Below, piece after piece: positions 25,001-35,473 of a stretch of 64,000 bases of DNA. Made by a program: the position numbers and the translations under genes. Under the pieces are notes generated by a model. That model was given only the letters and a program-made list of their open reading frames with translations. It did not search any database and had not been told where the DNA came from. Source of the stretch: Baylisascaris procyonis (Eukaryota; Nematoda; Chromadorea; Rhabditida; Ascarididae); NCBI GenBank assembly GCA_037389465.1, contig JAZARR010000247.1:1240001-1304000 (forward strand), read 5' to 3'. Position 1 is the stretch's first letter. Every line of letters begins with the position of its first letter.

Positions 25001-28000
25001 GGCACCCACAAACGGAGTGCCGCCTTTCTTGCAGATGACGGTGGCATCCCGGTTGGGAAACGCGAACGGAGTGCTATCGTTCTATGCAGAGAACCGGCAC
25101 TCCTTCTCGAGTGCCATCGTCCTCTACAGGAAAATCGGCACTCCATTTGCGGAGTGCCGGCTTTTTTTTAGCGGTGGCACCCTGGTTGAGAACCGCAAAC
25201 AGATTGCCGGCTTTCATGCATAGAACGATGGCACTCCGTTCGCGGTTCCAAGCCGGGATGCCACCGTTCTCCACAAGAACGCCTGTACTCCGCTCGCGGT
25301 TCCCAAGTAGGATGGCATCATCCTCTGCACGAAAGGCGGCACTCCGTGGAAGGCCGGCAGGGCACTCTTGCAGAAAACGATGGCACCCGCAAACGGAGTA
25401 CCGCCTTTCTTGCAGAGAACCATGGCACTATCGCATAAACAGCCATTTGATGTGACCTACCGCAGTGACGAGTTGCAGTTTGATGTTGTCGTCTCTGAAG
25501 CGTTTCCAATGTTCTCACGCCCAATATGTGATCCGTTCAAGTTAGATTCAACTAAACGGTTGACAACGCTTGTCTCTATTACCTGAAAATCAAAGCACTG
25601 CAAACAGATATCGAAACGAAATTGGTTTCTACCAGGCGCGTAGCTTCCGATACGAATACCGAACAATTTAGGTACCACTACGAATCCCTAACAATTTCAT
25701 TTATTTCTTTCCCTATGTTACTCTCTCTTCAGGCGTCCCATTCCCTTCTCTGCCAAACAATCCTTCCTCCTACAGTCCCTCCAGAATGGTTTCTATGAAA
25801 TTTTCTTAATTAAAAGTATAATAAAAATGATGGATATGGAAGCATGAACGAAAAAGATTTCTTACGTAGACATGTCCATTCCAATTGAAACATCCAAGGT
25901 CGCTAAATGATCGAGGTAGCTTGCTTCCACCAATTTGTGTATCCATCTCATCTCTCACAGAGCCAAATCGAAGCCATGATCCATTGCGGAACTGAAAGAG
26001 AATAAATAACACTAAAATTCGTAGTGGAAAAACCTCGCAACTCTACCTCTCGAACCTTGCATCCGTTCTAATTGACCGAAATATGGTGGAGATGATAACC
26101 GATGAGTGATTTTCAAACGACACTTTCAAATGCTAAAATATCTGAACAGGAAGTATGTTATCCCCCCTTGCCCGTCCCTGTCCAGTCATTGCTTCAGAAG
26201 ATTAAGGGAACTACGAAAAGAACTAGGAAAACACATCAGCAAAACTGACATAGAATGAAATTTCTACTATCCTATTCCAAAGTAAACTCTCAAAAGCAAT
26301 GCAGAAACATCTGAATCTTTGCATAGAAATAACTCCATGGCATACATTATACTCAACAAATACAGTAAGCTGAACTTATATACTTTTCAAATTGAAGTCA
26401 TCAAACGAACAAACAGAAAAAGATAGAGAAGAATATGCATAGGCACAGAAATGGACATAGCTCTGCTATATTGCAAATGAGAAATGATAACGAAAGAAAC
26501 GCCCAAAATGATGCCAAAAGATTTTGATTCACCGACTTTCCTGATCTGTCAGAAAAACGTCGATAAGAAACTTCTTAGTGAAACTTTTTTAAATCCGGAA
26601 TCTTCCACGTTTCGCAGTCTAAAATTCGGAGACATGAATACATCTAGACAAATAATGCAAATTATGAAGTAAAAAATAGGTCGTTTCACCTCATCCAACG
26701 AATCGATCCTTCGATTTCGTGCATCACCCGTCGAACCTGGTGATCGAGGTTCTTCAGGCGGCTGATTTCCATCGGAGCTAACTATACTTAGCTGGATGTC
26801 TTGCGAGTATCCCACCGCCTGTAAGAATTAAAATAAACAAAAATAAATCCAACATTAATAAACTGCTTTACACGACACAGTAAAAACTATATTCCCAGAA
26901 AACAAATTCTCTATCACAATATTATATAGTGGATATAGAAAGCAAGTCAAATATGTGGGCAATACGATAGGCAGTACGAACAGAAAATGTCCTGGCTAAT
27001 AGTAAAGCGACATTTGTCATCATATATAAATAGAAGCCGCAAATATGTAAACCACTGTTGGCGTGAAGGTCACTGATTAGGGCTATCTTGAGGGGACATT
27101 ACAGCGTCCCTACAAGATAGCCTTGGACCTTAGATAACGCTGTTCCCAACGTCCCCTCAAGATAGAACTAGAGTTTGGACATTGCTGTTCAAAATGTCCC
27201 TTCAGGATAGCCCTAGACCATGAAGTTCTTCAGCATCACTTCGGATCAAGGTGCCTCGCAAGTTATGACCGTAACAGAATTGCAACTTGAAAATATACAT
27301 ACATACATGCTTTTTGTGGTGGGATACCCAAGTACCAATAAAAGCCTAGCGAACAAGGACCAGCCTATTCTCTTCAAGAACCTGTTTACTTACTGCGACA
27401 TTCTCCAATGACACCGTATGGAAGTCGTTACAATCGGCGATGCGGCGATCGGTTTCACTGAGAATGCTTCGTTCATTGATACAACCGTTTTCAATGTGTC
27501 GATCATTTAAAGCGAAGATCGCCATCGCCTGCAAAAAAGAAATCAATGCTACATCATGCTTCTCATTAATAAGCACAATATCCTCACAAATAGATAAATA
27601 TTTAGTATTATAAACTACTGCAATTGCATAATTAAAATCTAAACGAATGAGTAAAAATTTCCAATGACTATTCCATCATACAGAGATATCGTCAACGAAT
27701 CTTTGTCGTATTTCACGCTTCATTTTCTATGCGTCTTATATTAAGCGAAATATAGATGTCACGTTATCCTCTTTTCAAAAAACTATCGCAGAATTAGGAT
27801 GAGACGAAATAAGGAAATAGCTCGATGCCGCTTCCTTAGCTTCAACCCTTCCCTTCCTCGTACCTCTTCAAGCCTCCAATTTGAATTTTAAAGACTAAAA
27901 ATACGCCAAATCATCCTCTGTCCTCCTTCACTCCACTCCACTGATGACTAGGAATAATGTCAGCATTTGATTTGGATATGCGGTGCTAATCACCTTAGAT

Positions 28001-30646
28001 GAAAAAGAAGTCCACATTATCAGCTGAACATACCTTTGCAGCCGGTGACTGAGTCTCACTCCCTAAGGAGCACAACTTTGCAACTTCACATCCTTCCCGA
28101 TGTTCTTCCGCCGTATCCAACCCGACGTTCGAATCGCCAGCAGCCAGATTTCGACCTTCTCGTTCCTTATCGCATTCACCGTCTCTCGGTTGTCCACTTT
28201 CGGGAGCACTGCCCAAATATTCATCTCTCTCTAAGGCATCCTCCAACCGCTCTTCCGGTTTATATGATGACAACTGCGTTTGTTCGGTTTTGTTGGATAG
28301 TGTCTCTTCTAAGATCGGTGCACTTCGATTACCATCCGATGAAGTGAGAGAAGGCTGATTTTTTACAACAGTCGTATAAAGATCATTGTCTTGCGTATCC
28401 ACGGACAAATCCTCTTCTAAAATCTTTGAATACAATTGTTCCTCTTGCGAATCCACGCTGAGATGTTCTTGTGGATCTTCAGCTATCAACTGCTTTTTCA
28501 TAGCGTCTGCCGTGATTTGCCTCTCGCAAGTATTTGTGATCATTTGGTTTTTGAGGCGTGCATATGAAATACGTTCGTTTACCCTCTCTGGTAATTGACT
28601 TTCAACCGCTTTTTCACAATCGTGAACTCCGATATGAGGGTCTGGAATTTGAAGTTAGTTAAACTCATCGAGTGTTTCAGTCCAGTCCCCTTTCCTCTTT
28701 CCATAGAATAAGGCGATTCTTATCGTGACGCTTCTTCCCTTCAGAAAGAACCCTTAACAACTGGGGCAGAGATCAGGATAATTATACTCGCTTCATCTCA
28801 ACGGAGAAGGAGATTAGACAGGACTACCCGAGGTCCCGCATATTCGGGCATTTATGTCAACAATACTTAACCAGTTATAAACAGATGAATTTCGCGACTG
28901 CACCAGATTCCCTTACATAAATATGAATTTCTACGAAAATGAGCCTTCAGACTTAGCAAAAGGACTCCGGAGCCAAATTTCAGTTCAAGGTTTAGTTGCT
29001 GATTTCATAGATACACGAAAAAATAGTGAAACACGATTGAATAAGATTAAACGAGCCAGTGAAAAATATGATAAATCATAAACACCTACCTTCCAATTTC
29101 ACGAAGAAAGTGTTGCGAAGCTCTTCGAAAATTTGCTGTTCTTTCAATTCTGTAAAATATTTACAACCATTATTGACCGCTGCAATAAATGAAATTCATG
29201 CTTCCATTCAACTGAAACAGTTCATGAAGTTGCACCTCAACCTCAAGCTAACCTAAAGGTCAAGCCCATAGCGTTCGCGGACTTTAGTATTTAATCCCAG
29301 TAGTTTATAATATTGAATTACAGTGAAGTTCTTCACTAACGAGAATGAGAATTTACTGTTTGACTTAAAACATTGCCATGACATTAGAATTAAATTACTA
29401 TTTACCACAAAACTTTCATTTCGATTAACGATTCATTTAAATAAACCAAAAATTTTAGGTAAAAAGTTTATTCTTTGACTAACCAAAGAAAATACTGACT
29501 ACAGACGGACGTATCGCTGATCCGTCATCAAACAAGGATATTTGAATAATTAGAGCTAGACGAAAATTTGGCTTTAACACCAAGCCTCAACCACAATAAT
29601 AATCGTAAAATAATATAAATAATTTACGAGTTAGCAAAATATCCAAATCAAGGATCATTTATTATTAGCTGCAGTAATAACTAAAGGTTGAAAACTGAAA
29701 CGGCTAATCTCGACAGATTGGTCTCTTGATCTGAAAATCGGCAATATTGCCCCTCCCCATCCCCTCCTTCCACCTCCCTCCCACCTCACCCACTCATGTT
29801 AACTGACCGATGCATGATTATGAGCAAAATTTTGAAAGCGATATTAGAGTTTTTTAAAAGGACTAAGCCTTTCCAAATGTTTAATGAGCAGCCAATTTCA
29901 ATTCACCCACCCCACCCCACCCCCCCCCCCCATCAAATCATGCACTTCAACTCTCCCCTCATCGTTAACTCTAACTCCATTTCCTCCAACCTCTCTCCTT
30001 TCACTAATTCTCAGTCTGCATTTCATTAAGGCAATTCCAGTGGAGGGACACTTCGAATTACATACTATGTGATACCCCCCAATGAATAGCAGATGCATGA
30101 AAGTAGAGAAAATAAAGTGAATTGGAGTAGTATTCCATGCATACAGGTAGTGATATTGGTATAAACTGCTAGAACAAGCATAACTGAAAAAGAGCCAACT
30201 TCTTTTGACGACAGCTGCCCACTCATCCATTAGTGACCTCGTCGACTGTCCAGCATTGTTGTAATGACCTTGTCCTGGAAGTAAATTAAAAAAATAGCGG
30301 CAGCGTTTTGATGAATTTTCAAAAATACAATTTGAAAATGTTAATTGAAATGACAAATATAAATCGACTGAAATCTTGAGTGGTTGGAGTCACCCCCTAC
30401 CAACTTCCTCCCAGCTATCCACATCCCCTCCCCCCCCCCCACCCCACTACCTTTTAGTCTTTCCACAAAGCACTTGCCGGCTGAATATAAATCAGAAAGT
30501 TCAATGTTTGTCGAGATGCAAATTAAAAGTTTTCATGGAATAAGACATAAAACAATTCACCTCGCAATTCGAAAAGACGCTCACGTTTCTGAAGAAACTC
30601 TGGAACTGTTGCGATCGCACTCAATTCTTTCAGCTCATCTAAGTAC
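22093..30646 (-). CDS. multi-exon gene of the tandem unit, copy 3, fullest version (unknown function)
   Basis: This copy keeps two extra exons. Order on the minus strand: E_a 30561..30646 (ends phase 1), E_x 29090..29179 (starts with two bases, ends phase 1), E_y 28034..28641 (starts with two bases, ends phase 0), E_c 27394..27528, E_d 26690..26818, E_e 25866..25991, E_f 25583..25687, candidate terminal W 22093..22398. Phases fit if E_a joins E_x directly. E_b (30066..30274) ends phase 0 and cannot precede E_x, so it would be an alternative exon or not an exon. The chain predicts a coil-rich part (E_a, E_x), a ~200-residue acidic low-complexity part (E_y) and a C-terminal part (E_c to E_f). 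E_c has AMA where copies 1-2 have TMT, and E_e has FRN for FLN. Family not recognised. The exon joins are inference from splice sites and phase. Confidence 0.6.
23506..25436. repeat. 42-bp minisatellite with TTAGGC-like repeats, copy 3
   Basis: Same composite block, offset 19,041 from copy 1 with no length change. The TTAGGC-like part is densest at about 24,430..24,965. Confidence 0.9.
27080..27213. mobile_element. MITE-like element, copy 3
   Basis: The same element carried along by the tandem duplication (offset 19,041), in the intron between E_d and E_c of the fullest gene copy. Confidence 0.7.
28034..28641 (-). CDS. exon E_y: acidic ~200-residue exon unique to copy 3
   Basis: Open from a TTCCAG acceptor (above 28641) to a donor AAAG|GTATGT (below 28034): 608 bases, two bases plus 202 codons, with no stop. 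The peptide is strongly acidic and polar (many Glu, Asp, Ser, Gln). It contains a 15-residue near-repeat, LSVDSQEEQLYSKIL then LSVDTQDNDLYTTVV. There are no hydrophobic segments and few Cys, so it is probably disordered. It joins E_x upstream (phase 1) and E_c downstream (phase 0). The exon lies in the ~1.97 kb missing from copies 1 and 2. Length, open frame and phase-matched sites make chance unlikely. Confidence 0.75.
29090..29179 (-). CDS. exon E_x: coil-like exon, relative of E_a
   Basis: A 90-base exon on the minus strand between the acceptor ATTGCAG and the donor GAAG|GTAGGT. It encodes 29 whole residues, including KYFTELKEQQIFEELR. The pattern resembles E_a (YLNELKE...LFELR), so the two may descend from an exon duplication. 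Both ends carry split codons that fit E_a before it and E_y after it. Absent from copies 1 and 2. Confidence 0.65.
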
Positions 30647-31480
30647 CTAAAATAAAATCAACATGCAGCATCACTACAATAAAAAACTAGTTGAGGCTTC
30701 ACATTAAATGGAATTCAGGCTATTTGAACTGCTGGTCAGAGATGATGGTCCTGCAAGAACCGTCGACTTCACGCTCTATGATCCTTCATGGGTTTATGAA
30801 TCCTTCAATCATGAAACGATTCTTCATAACAAATACTACTCCACAAATGTCACGAATCCTTACCTACAACAGGAAAATGCCCGCTAAAACGACCAGAGCT
30901 AGCAGCGAGAGCTTCAGGTGCTGAATATTTACGCAAACACTCACCGGTCTGGGAGTCAAACGCATATTGGGTGAGCATGCAAAGATTCCCTGATTCTTCA
31001 ATAAAGGAATTCTCGAAAATCTTACCATTTATCAACATCGGCAGCGAAACCTGAAGTCTCGAACCTCGGCCTCGGTGATATTTGCCAGCAACTTCGACCC
31101 ATCGTCACGCCACATCAACCAAACCACGGCGACACTGCGCGCATAGCGCTGAAACGCACTCTTTTACATAAAAATTTGAATGCGCACATGTGGCGCGTGG
31201 TCGATCAAAGCGCACAGAGCGACCTACTTAGCACCATATCGTTGTCCGTCCACCGCATTAGTCATACTCTTATGCATCTATACCACTTGCCATCCCAGTG
31301 GAGTTATTGGGGTTGGCGGGGAGATGAGAGGTGGACAGAGAGGGGGAAGGAAGTGGGGGAGCCAGAAAGGGGAAGGGGGGGGATTAGCGAAGGAAAGAGG
31401 GACGGGGGGGGTGGGGTGGCAACGAGAACAAAAACTAACCGGCTGCGTTCTCGGGTCTCAATTGCAATTGATGACGAAAA
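29899..31480. repeat. partial, diverged fourth copy of the tandem unit
   Basis: The sequence rejoins the repeat at a C-rich tract. It then carries, in the same order, the hydrophobic exon E_b (30066..30274), exon E_a (30561..30646) and one sub-repeat (about 30800..31480). The E_b part is almost identical to copies 1-3. From ~30,270 on, divergence is clearly higher and includes codon-respecting changes in E_a. It ends in a G-rich tract and unique AT-rich sequence follows. It is probably the oldest edge of the array. Confidence 0.9.
30800..31480. repeat. single diverged sub-repeat (d) in the fourth copy
   Basis: One sub-repeat only. The minus-strand hydrophobic segment is near 30850..30915 (HLKLSLLALVVLAGIFLL), followed by TAG|GTAAGG, which could be a donor. 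The CATAAAAATTTGAATGCGCA block is at 31167..31186 and a long G-rich tract at 31340..31420. The frame of the hydrophobic segment is the one conserved in a, b and c, which supports a translated exon. It lies 5' of E_a at 30561..30646. Confidence 0.75.
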
Positions 31481-31591
31481 AGCCTTCACCAACTAAACGA
31501 AATGCGATCAATACACATATTGTTACACAGTCGTATCTAAATATATTCTATTTGATAATATACAGAGTGAAGTTTATGTATGCAATTTTTG

Positions 31592-31810
31592 TTACTCTCT
31601 CGCTTCGATGCGTCGCTGATTGGCATTATAATAAAGTCGTCGCTGATTCGCATTCATTGATTCATAGACATCAATAAAATCGGCAAGCGTCGTAATATGA
31701 ATTATACTGTTGCACTTTCTGCACATATCTTTGTGCTTTCGCCCACAATACACAACAACAAAAAACGGATCAAAGTGAGAGCGAGATTGGTCAATTATCG
31801 TTACATCCAC
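31592..31810 (-). other. 72-codon ORF with a Cys/His cluster, uncertain
   Basis: Complete ATG-to-TAA frame on the minus strand. It contains YCGRKHKDMCRKCN, a Cys/His spacing that could bind zinc, and a short internal duplication (NANQRRLYYNANQRRI). No splice sites or family were recognised. It could be a chance frame. Confidence 0.25.
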
Positions 31811-32669
31811 AATATGGATTACAAATGACCGAATGACCGATCGCCGATAACCTATTGATTTGTTAAAAATTGACTTACTAGGAAAGGTTCAATAGTTACT
31901 ACAACTAAAATTTACTCAACAAAAAATTGCAGTCAAAAAAAAGCAAATAATAATAAGAGGTTATTGTTGCATAAGATGGGCGACTCGATTTTAAACGATA
32001 AAAATGCCCATAGGAATCATATCTGAATTCGAAAATATCTAGATTTTCGAGCAAATATTGACTCTTGCAAAGGAATAGTTTATTATTGCAGTTACCCGTT
32101 TTGCACGCTTGAGCGTCCAAAGCGTCTAGTTGCAATAATTGACTTGTTTGTCACTACATTTGTCAGTTTATTTGCATATTGCGTAAATAATTGACCCGAT
32201 TGAGTTGTTTCTTCAATGCCTTGGCGAGTAAATTTGCATATTAAGAAGACTATATTCCGTGATCGCCAGCCAATTCAATTGCCTCCCCAGCAAAACAATC
32301 TACATATTGCGAAATGCGCTTAGGTGTCCCATTAATTCTAAAGGAATTTGCTACAGGAGTATTCTAAAGGAATAAGGTTTTTAGCGGCACAGCTGAAGCA
32401 TGACTCAAACTATGTTTTTCGACATAGTGCTGCTGATGTCCACTAGACGCAGAACTTGAGGCGAGGTGACCACTCATGTCCACTTGTTTCACGAAATGTC
32501 CACTCATGCTCATCACGTGTCCACTCGGTGCTTTTCTAACGTTGAACAATCATTTGCATGCAAAATAGTGCTTAACATTGCAATTTCTACTGAGTATACG
32601 TGCCCGTTGCTCGAGTGTTATATAACGTTAGACAGTGCTCCTCCCCCAGTGACCTCCCTCCACCCTCCA

Positions 32670-32699
32670 TTTTTTTTTTTTTTGAGAGAGAGAGAGAGA
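32670..32699. repeat. T-run and (GA)n microsatellite
   Basis: Fourteen T (32670..32683) followed by about eight GA units. Confidence 0.9.
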
Positions 32700-32774
32700 A
32701 AAGCATCATGTACTCTTTCCAATGTCCCGTCAAACAACTTTTTTGGGTAGAATTTGCAAAAAAAGAATTTTATT

Positions 32775-32824
32775 GGTGGGGGCAAGGGGGGGGGGGTGGG
32801 TGGTGAGGGAGGGATAGGAGGGGA
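32775..32824 (+). other. G-rich tract with quadruplex potential
   Basis: Runs of G (5, 11, 3, 3, 3, 4) separated by one to a few bases within 50 bases. This fits the four-G-run pattern of intramolecular quadruplexes on the plus strand. Confidence 0.6.
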
Positions 32825-33090
32825 TGCGGAGTAGGAATTGTCCTTTTCTTCAGCAAATGCCGAGATTTTCTCACAATTTCAGTACTGTAGTGAAAGTAAG
32901 TCACGAGAATCCTGTGCTATATCATTCATGCATCATGCAAATAACCGTTAAAAAATAGGATAACTCAAAAATCACCGTAGAGATCGGCGATTGGAGTAAT
33001 TTCAAATTTGCGTAAATAATTGAAAATCTAGCATCGATTTTCAAGAAATTTTTTCAATTTCGATAGCAACTCGACGCTTGTTCGGGAAAT

Positions 33091-33190
33091 CAATTAGTGC
33101 AAGATCCAGTCAATTAGTGCAAGAGCTAATCAATAAGTGCAAGAGCCAATCAGTAAGTGCAAGAGTCAATCAATGAGTGCAAGAGTAAGT
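33091..33190. repeat. 20-base tandem repeat, five units
   Basis: Five units of 20 bases around the core AGTGCAAGAG, for example CAATTAGTGCAAGATCCAGT, each differing at a few bases. A local minisatellite downstream of the DB-module gene. Confidence 0.9.
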
Positions 33191-33758
33191 CAAGTTGAAT
33201 ATTTATTAAAGTTACATTCGAACTGATTATCGTGCATAATATTTAGTATATATGTGAAATTCTTTTTTTGCCTAATTCAACATCGAATTATTCAATCATC
33301 TAAATCATTTCACAGTGCACATTTAAAAAAATGTAATATTAAAAAAAACGAAGAGGTAAACAATCTAAAATATGCAAACAATGAAAATATTCTTAATTAT
33401 TATAGTTTAATTTAAAGTTTTTTGAAATATTTTTTTTGTAGATATGATTACGATTTGAAATATTCTTCGAGAATGATATAGAAATTACGGTGGAAATTGT
33501 TAAATGCAAATTATTCATTTAAACCTCAAAATTTTATAATTCTTAAATGAAATTTTATTGCCACTAGTATATAGTACTATTTCCTGAAGAATTTTATACT
33601 CAGAATCGAATTTATCAATGCTGAAAGAGTTTTCCTACTAAATTATTTTCAAATTTGAATATTCATTTCGAATCGCTGTGAGTATTTTTTTTGCAAAAAA
33701 TTATATGCAAATTAGATTATCAATTATTATTAATTCTGATGTAAATTTTTTCTATTCT

Positions 33759-35473
33759 CTATTCTTGTGGTATTCCACTATGATGACAATACATGAGAAC
33801 ATTCCAATTAAAAAGGCATGTTACATCGTTACGACTTATTGTGCTAATACCTTCACCAGCCGGATCACAAAAGCGTATACATCGATTGCCAACACCCAAC
33901 TTTGGATCGGCCATATTGAGATGCTCACAACATTTACGATTATCCTGAAATATTTTTATTTTATTTATTATTTTAATATTTAATATAGGAAATTTTTATT
34001 TATTTATTTTTTTATTTTCTTATAACGATTAAATCTATTTTTTTTTATAGAGGACAGACTTATCGAGATTTGAATTAAATAATTACAGTTCATATAAATG
34101 CCAATTTTTTTGTATTCTTATTGACTTCATCTAAACTGCCTATATCATTTAGTAAAATAATCTATAGATTATGAAACGTTCACGTAAAATATTTCTAAAT
34201 AATCGACGTGAGAGTATTTCTAGAACATTAAGTGGAGAAATTTGCATATATAGTAAGAGTTGAGAAAAAAAAAGAATCATATGCAAATTAGAAGACTTAT
34301 AACAAACCTGATTCTGTGAAGCACAAAAAAGTACGGCACTCATATGTTTTAGATCACATTTCTCGGATTTGATCGATTGCATCAACTACAATAAATAATT
34401 TTAGCGTATAATTATGCATATAAATATTAATATATACATACTTTATTTAAACTAAAAATATTAATAATGTATTTTATTTAAATAATTATTTCACTTTCTT
34501 TTGATTCTCATTTGAATGTTTTTTCTTTCCCTATAATTAGCGAAATCTTTAACCTATAATACATCAAGCGAATAAACGATTGACTATGATGTATAGTAAA
34601 TCATTCATTTCCGTTATAAATAGTTGAATTGAAATTATTCGGCCAAAATCACTCAAACTATATGCTTACCTAAAAGGGGGGAGGAGGAGGAGGTCATAGA
34701 CGAAAGGGTTTAATATTACTGTGTCTCGTCAAAGTGCCAAGTAATATAGTTGAAGATTATCTTAAAATACAAATGTGTTAAGTTTTTCCCAATAATTTAA
34801 ATAATAAAAATAATTATAAATTACCAGATTTCGGGCTGCTATTTCTTCGGTTTCATATTGGCACAATTCTATACATCCTTCGGGTGCGTATTGTTGACAG
34901 CATTGCCTGAAGAGTGCGTTTGCCCTGTCTTTTGGAATACAAGGTGAGAAATCGCTTTCGATAGTACCACATCGAGACTGCAATAATCGTTTCTTTTAAA
35001 ATCGGGATTCCACTCATATCTATTAGGGAAATATTTGAAAGAATAATGGCAGAAATTTTTTGTATAACTGAAAAAGATTCTTATCATATCATAAATAATG
35101 AGTAAAAATGAAAATAATTGGCAATAAAATAACGAAATAAACATATAAATGCATCAATTTAATGCTATAAATTGATATAATTTACTATTATTTTAGCATG
35201 AATGAAGGTGAAATTAAATTTTATCACTATTAATTTTTAAAATAGTAGTGATATAGCATTTGCATAATTTAAAATTATTAATATGCAAATTTGAATCCAT
35301 ATTAATCACCCTAGTTATATTAGAAAATTATAATTTAAGAAAAAAACTTTTTTTGCAATAATCTATAAGTTTTTTGGATATATTTGAGCTGAATCTTCAA
35401 ATATTTGAAATACCTTATCTTCGGCGAATACAATCTCCAAGAATAGAAGAATAATAGATGTTTTCAAAAACAT
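33759..35473 (-). CDS. secreted DB-module protein (nematode cysteine-rich family), complete gene
   Basis: Four minus-strand exons, all joined in phase 0: 35414..35473 (20 codons), 34825..34977 (51), 34308..34385 (26) and 33759..33944 (61 plus stop TAG), total 158 residues. Exon 1 is a clear signal peptide (MFLKTSIILLFLEIVFA). The mature part has 14 Cys, at residues 23, 33, 46, 47, 55, 59, 81, 92, 102, 103, 119, 123, 140 and 150. FRQCCQ with GCIELCQY in exon 2, VLFCASQNQ in exon 3, and KCCEH, CIRFCDP and YCHHSG in exon 4 match the DB module (Pfam DB, known in nematode secreted proteins, function unknown). Donors are GTATTT, GTAATT and GTTTGT; acceptors end TTGCAG, TTGTAG and TTTCAG. Introns are 436, 439 and 363 bases. 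Intron 3 contains two ATGCAAAT-type octamers. Family call is firm; biological role is not known. Confidence 0.9.

Larger units (their letters stand above)
19041..27930. repeat. 9.5-kb tandem unit, copy 3 (ends early)
   Basis: Third copy, collinear with copy 1 without indels until about 27,930. There it leaves the repeat at the bases TTCA and enters ~1.97 kb that copies 1 and 2 lack. It is almost identical to copy 1 up to ~27,520. It then gathers about eight substitutions in its last ~400 bases (for example GCCATCGCCTGC for GTCATCGTCTGC, and changes near 27,617, 27,758 and 27,822). That jump suggests a homogenised tract ends near 27.5 kb. Confidence 0.95.
31481..33758. other. AT-rich intergenic stretch with small repeats
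   Basis: No recognised gene. It holds a 72-codon minus-strand ORF, a T-run plus GA microsatellite, a G-rich tract, a 20-base tandem repeat (all listed separately) and several ATGCAAAT or ATTTGCAT octamers (32170, 32232, 32552, 33504, 33705). At 32,440..32,535 the heptamer GTCCACT recurs several times. Confidence 0.6.

Noticed and set aside
32364..32549. His/Ser-rich minus-strand frame with SGH repeats
   Set aside because: Produced by repeated GTCCACT words. No other coding evidence.
33678..33983. 101-codon plus-strand frame
   Set aside because: Antisense shadow of the last DB-module exon.
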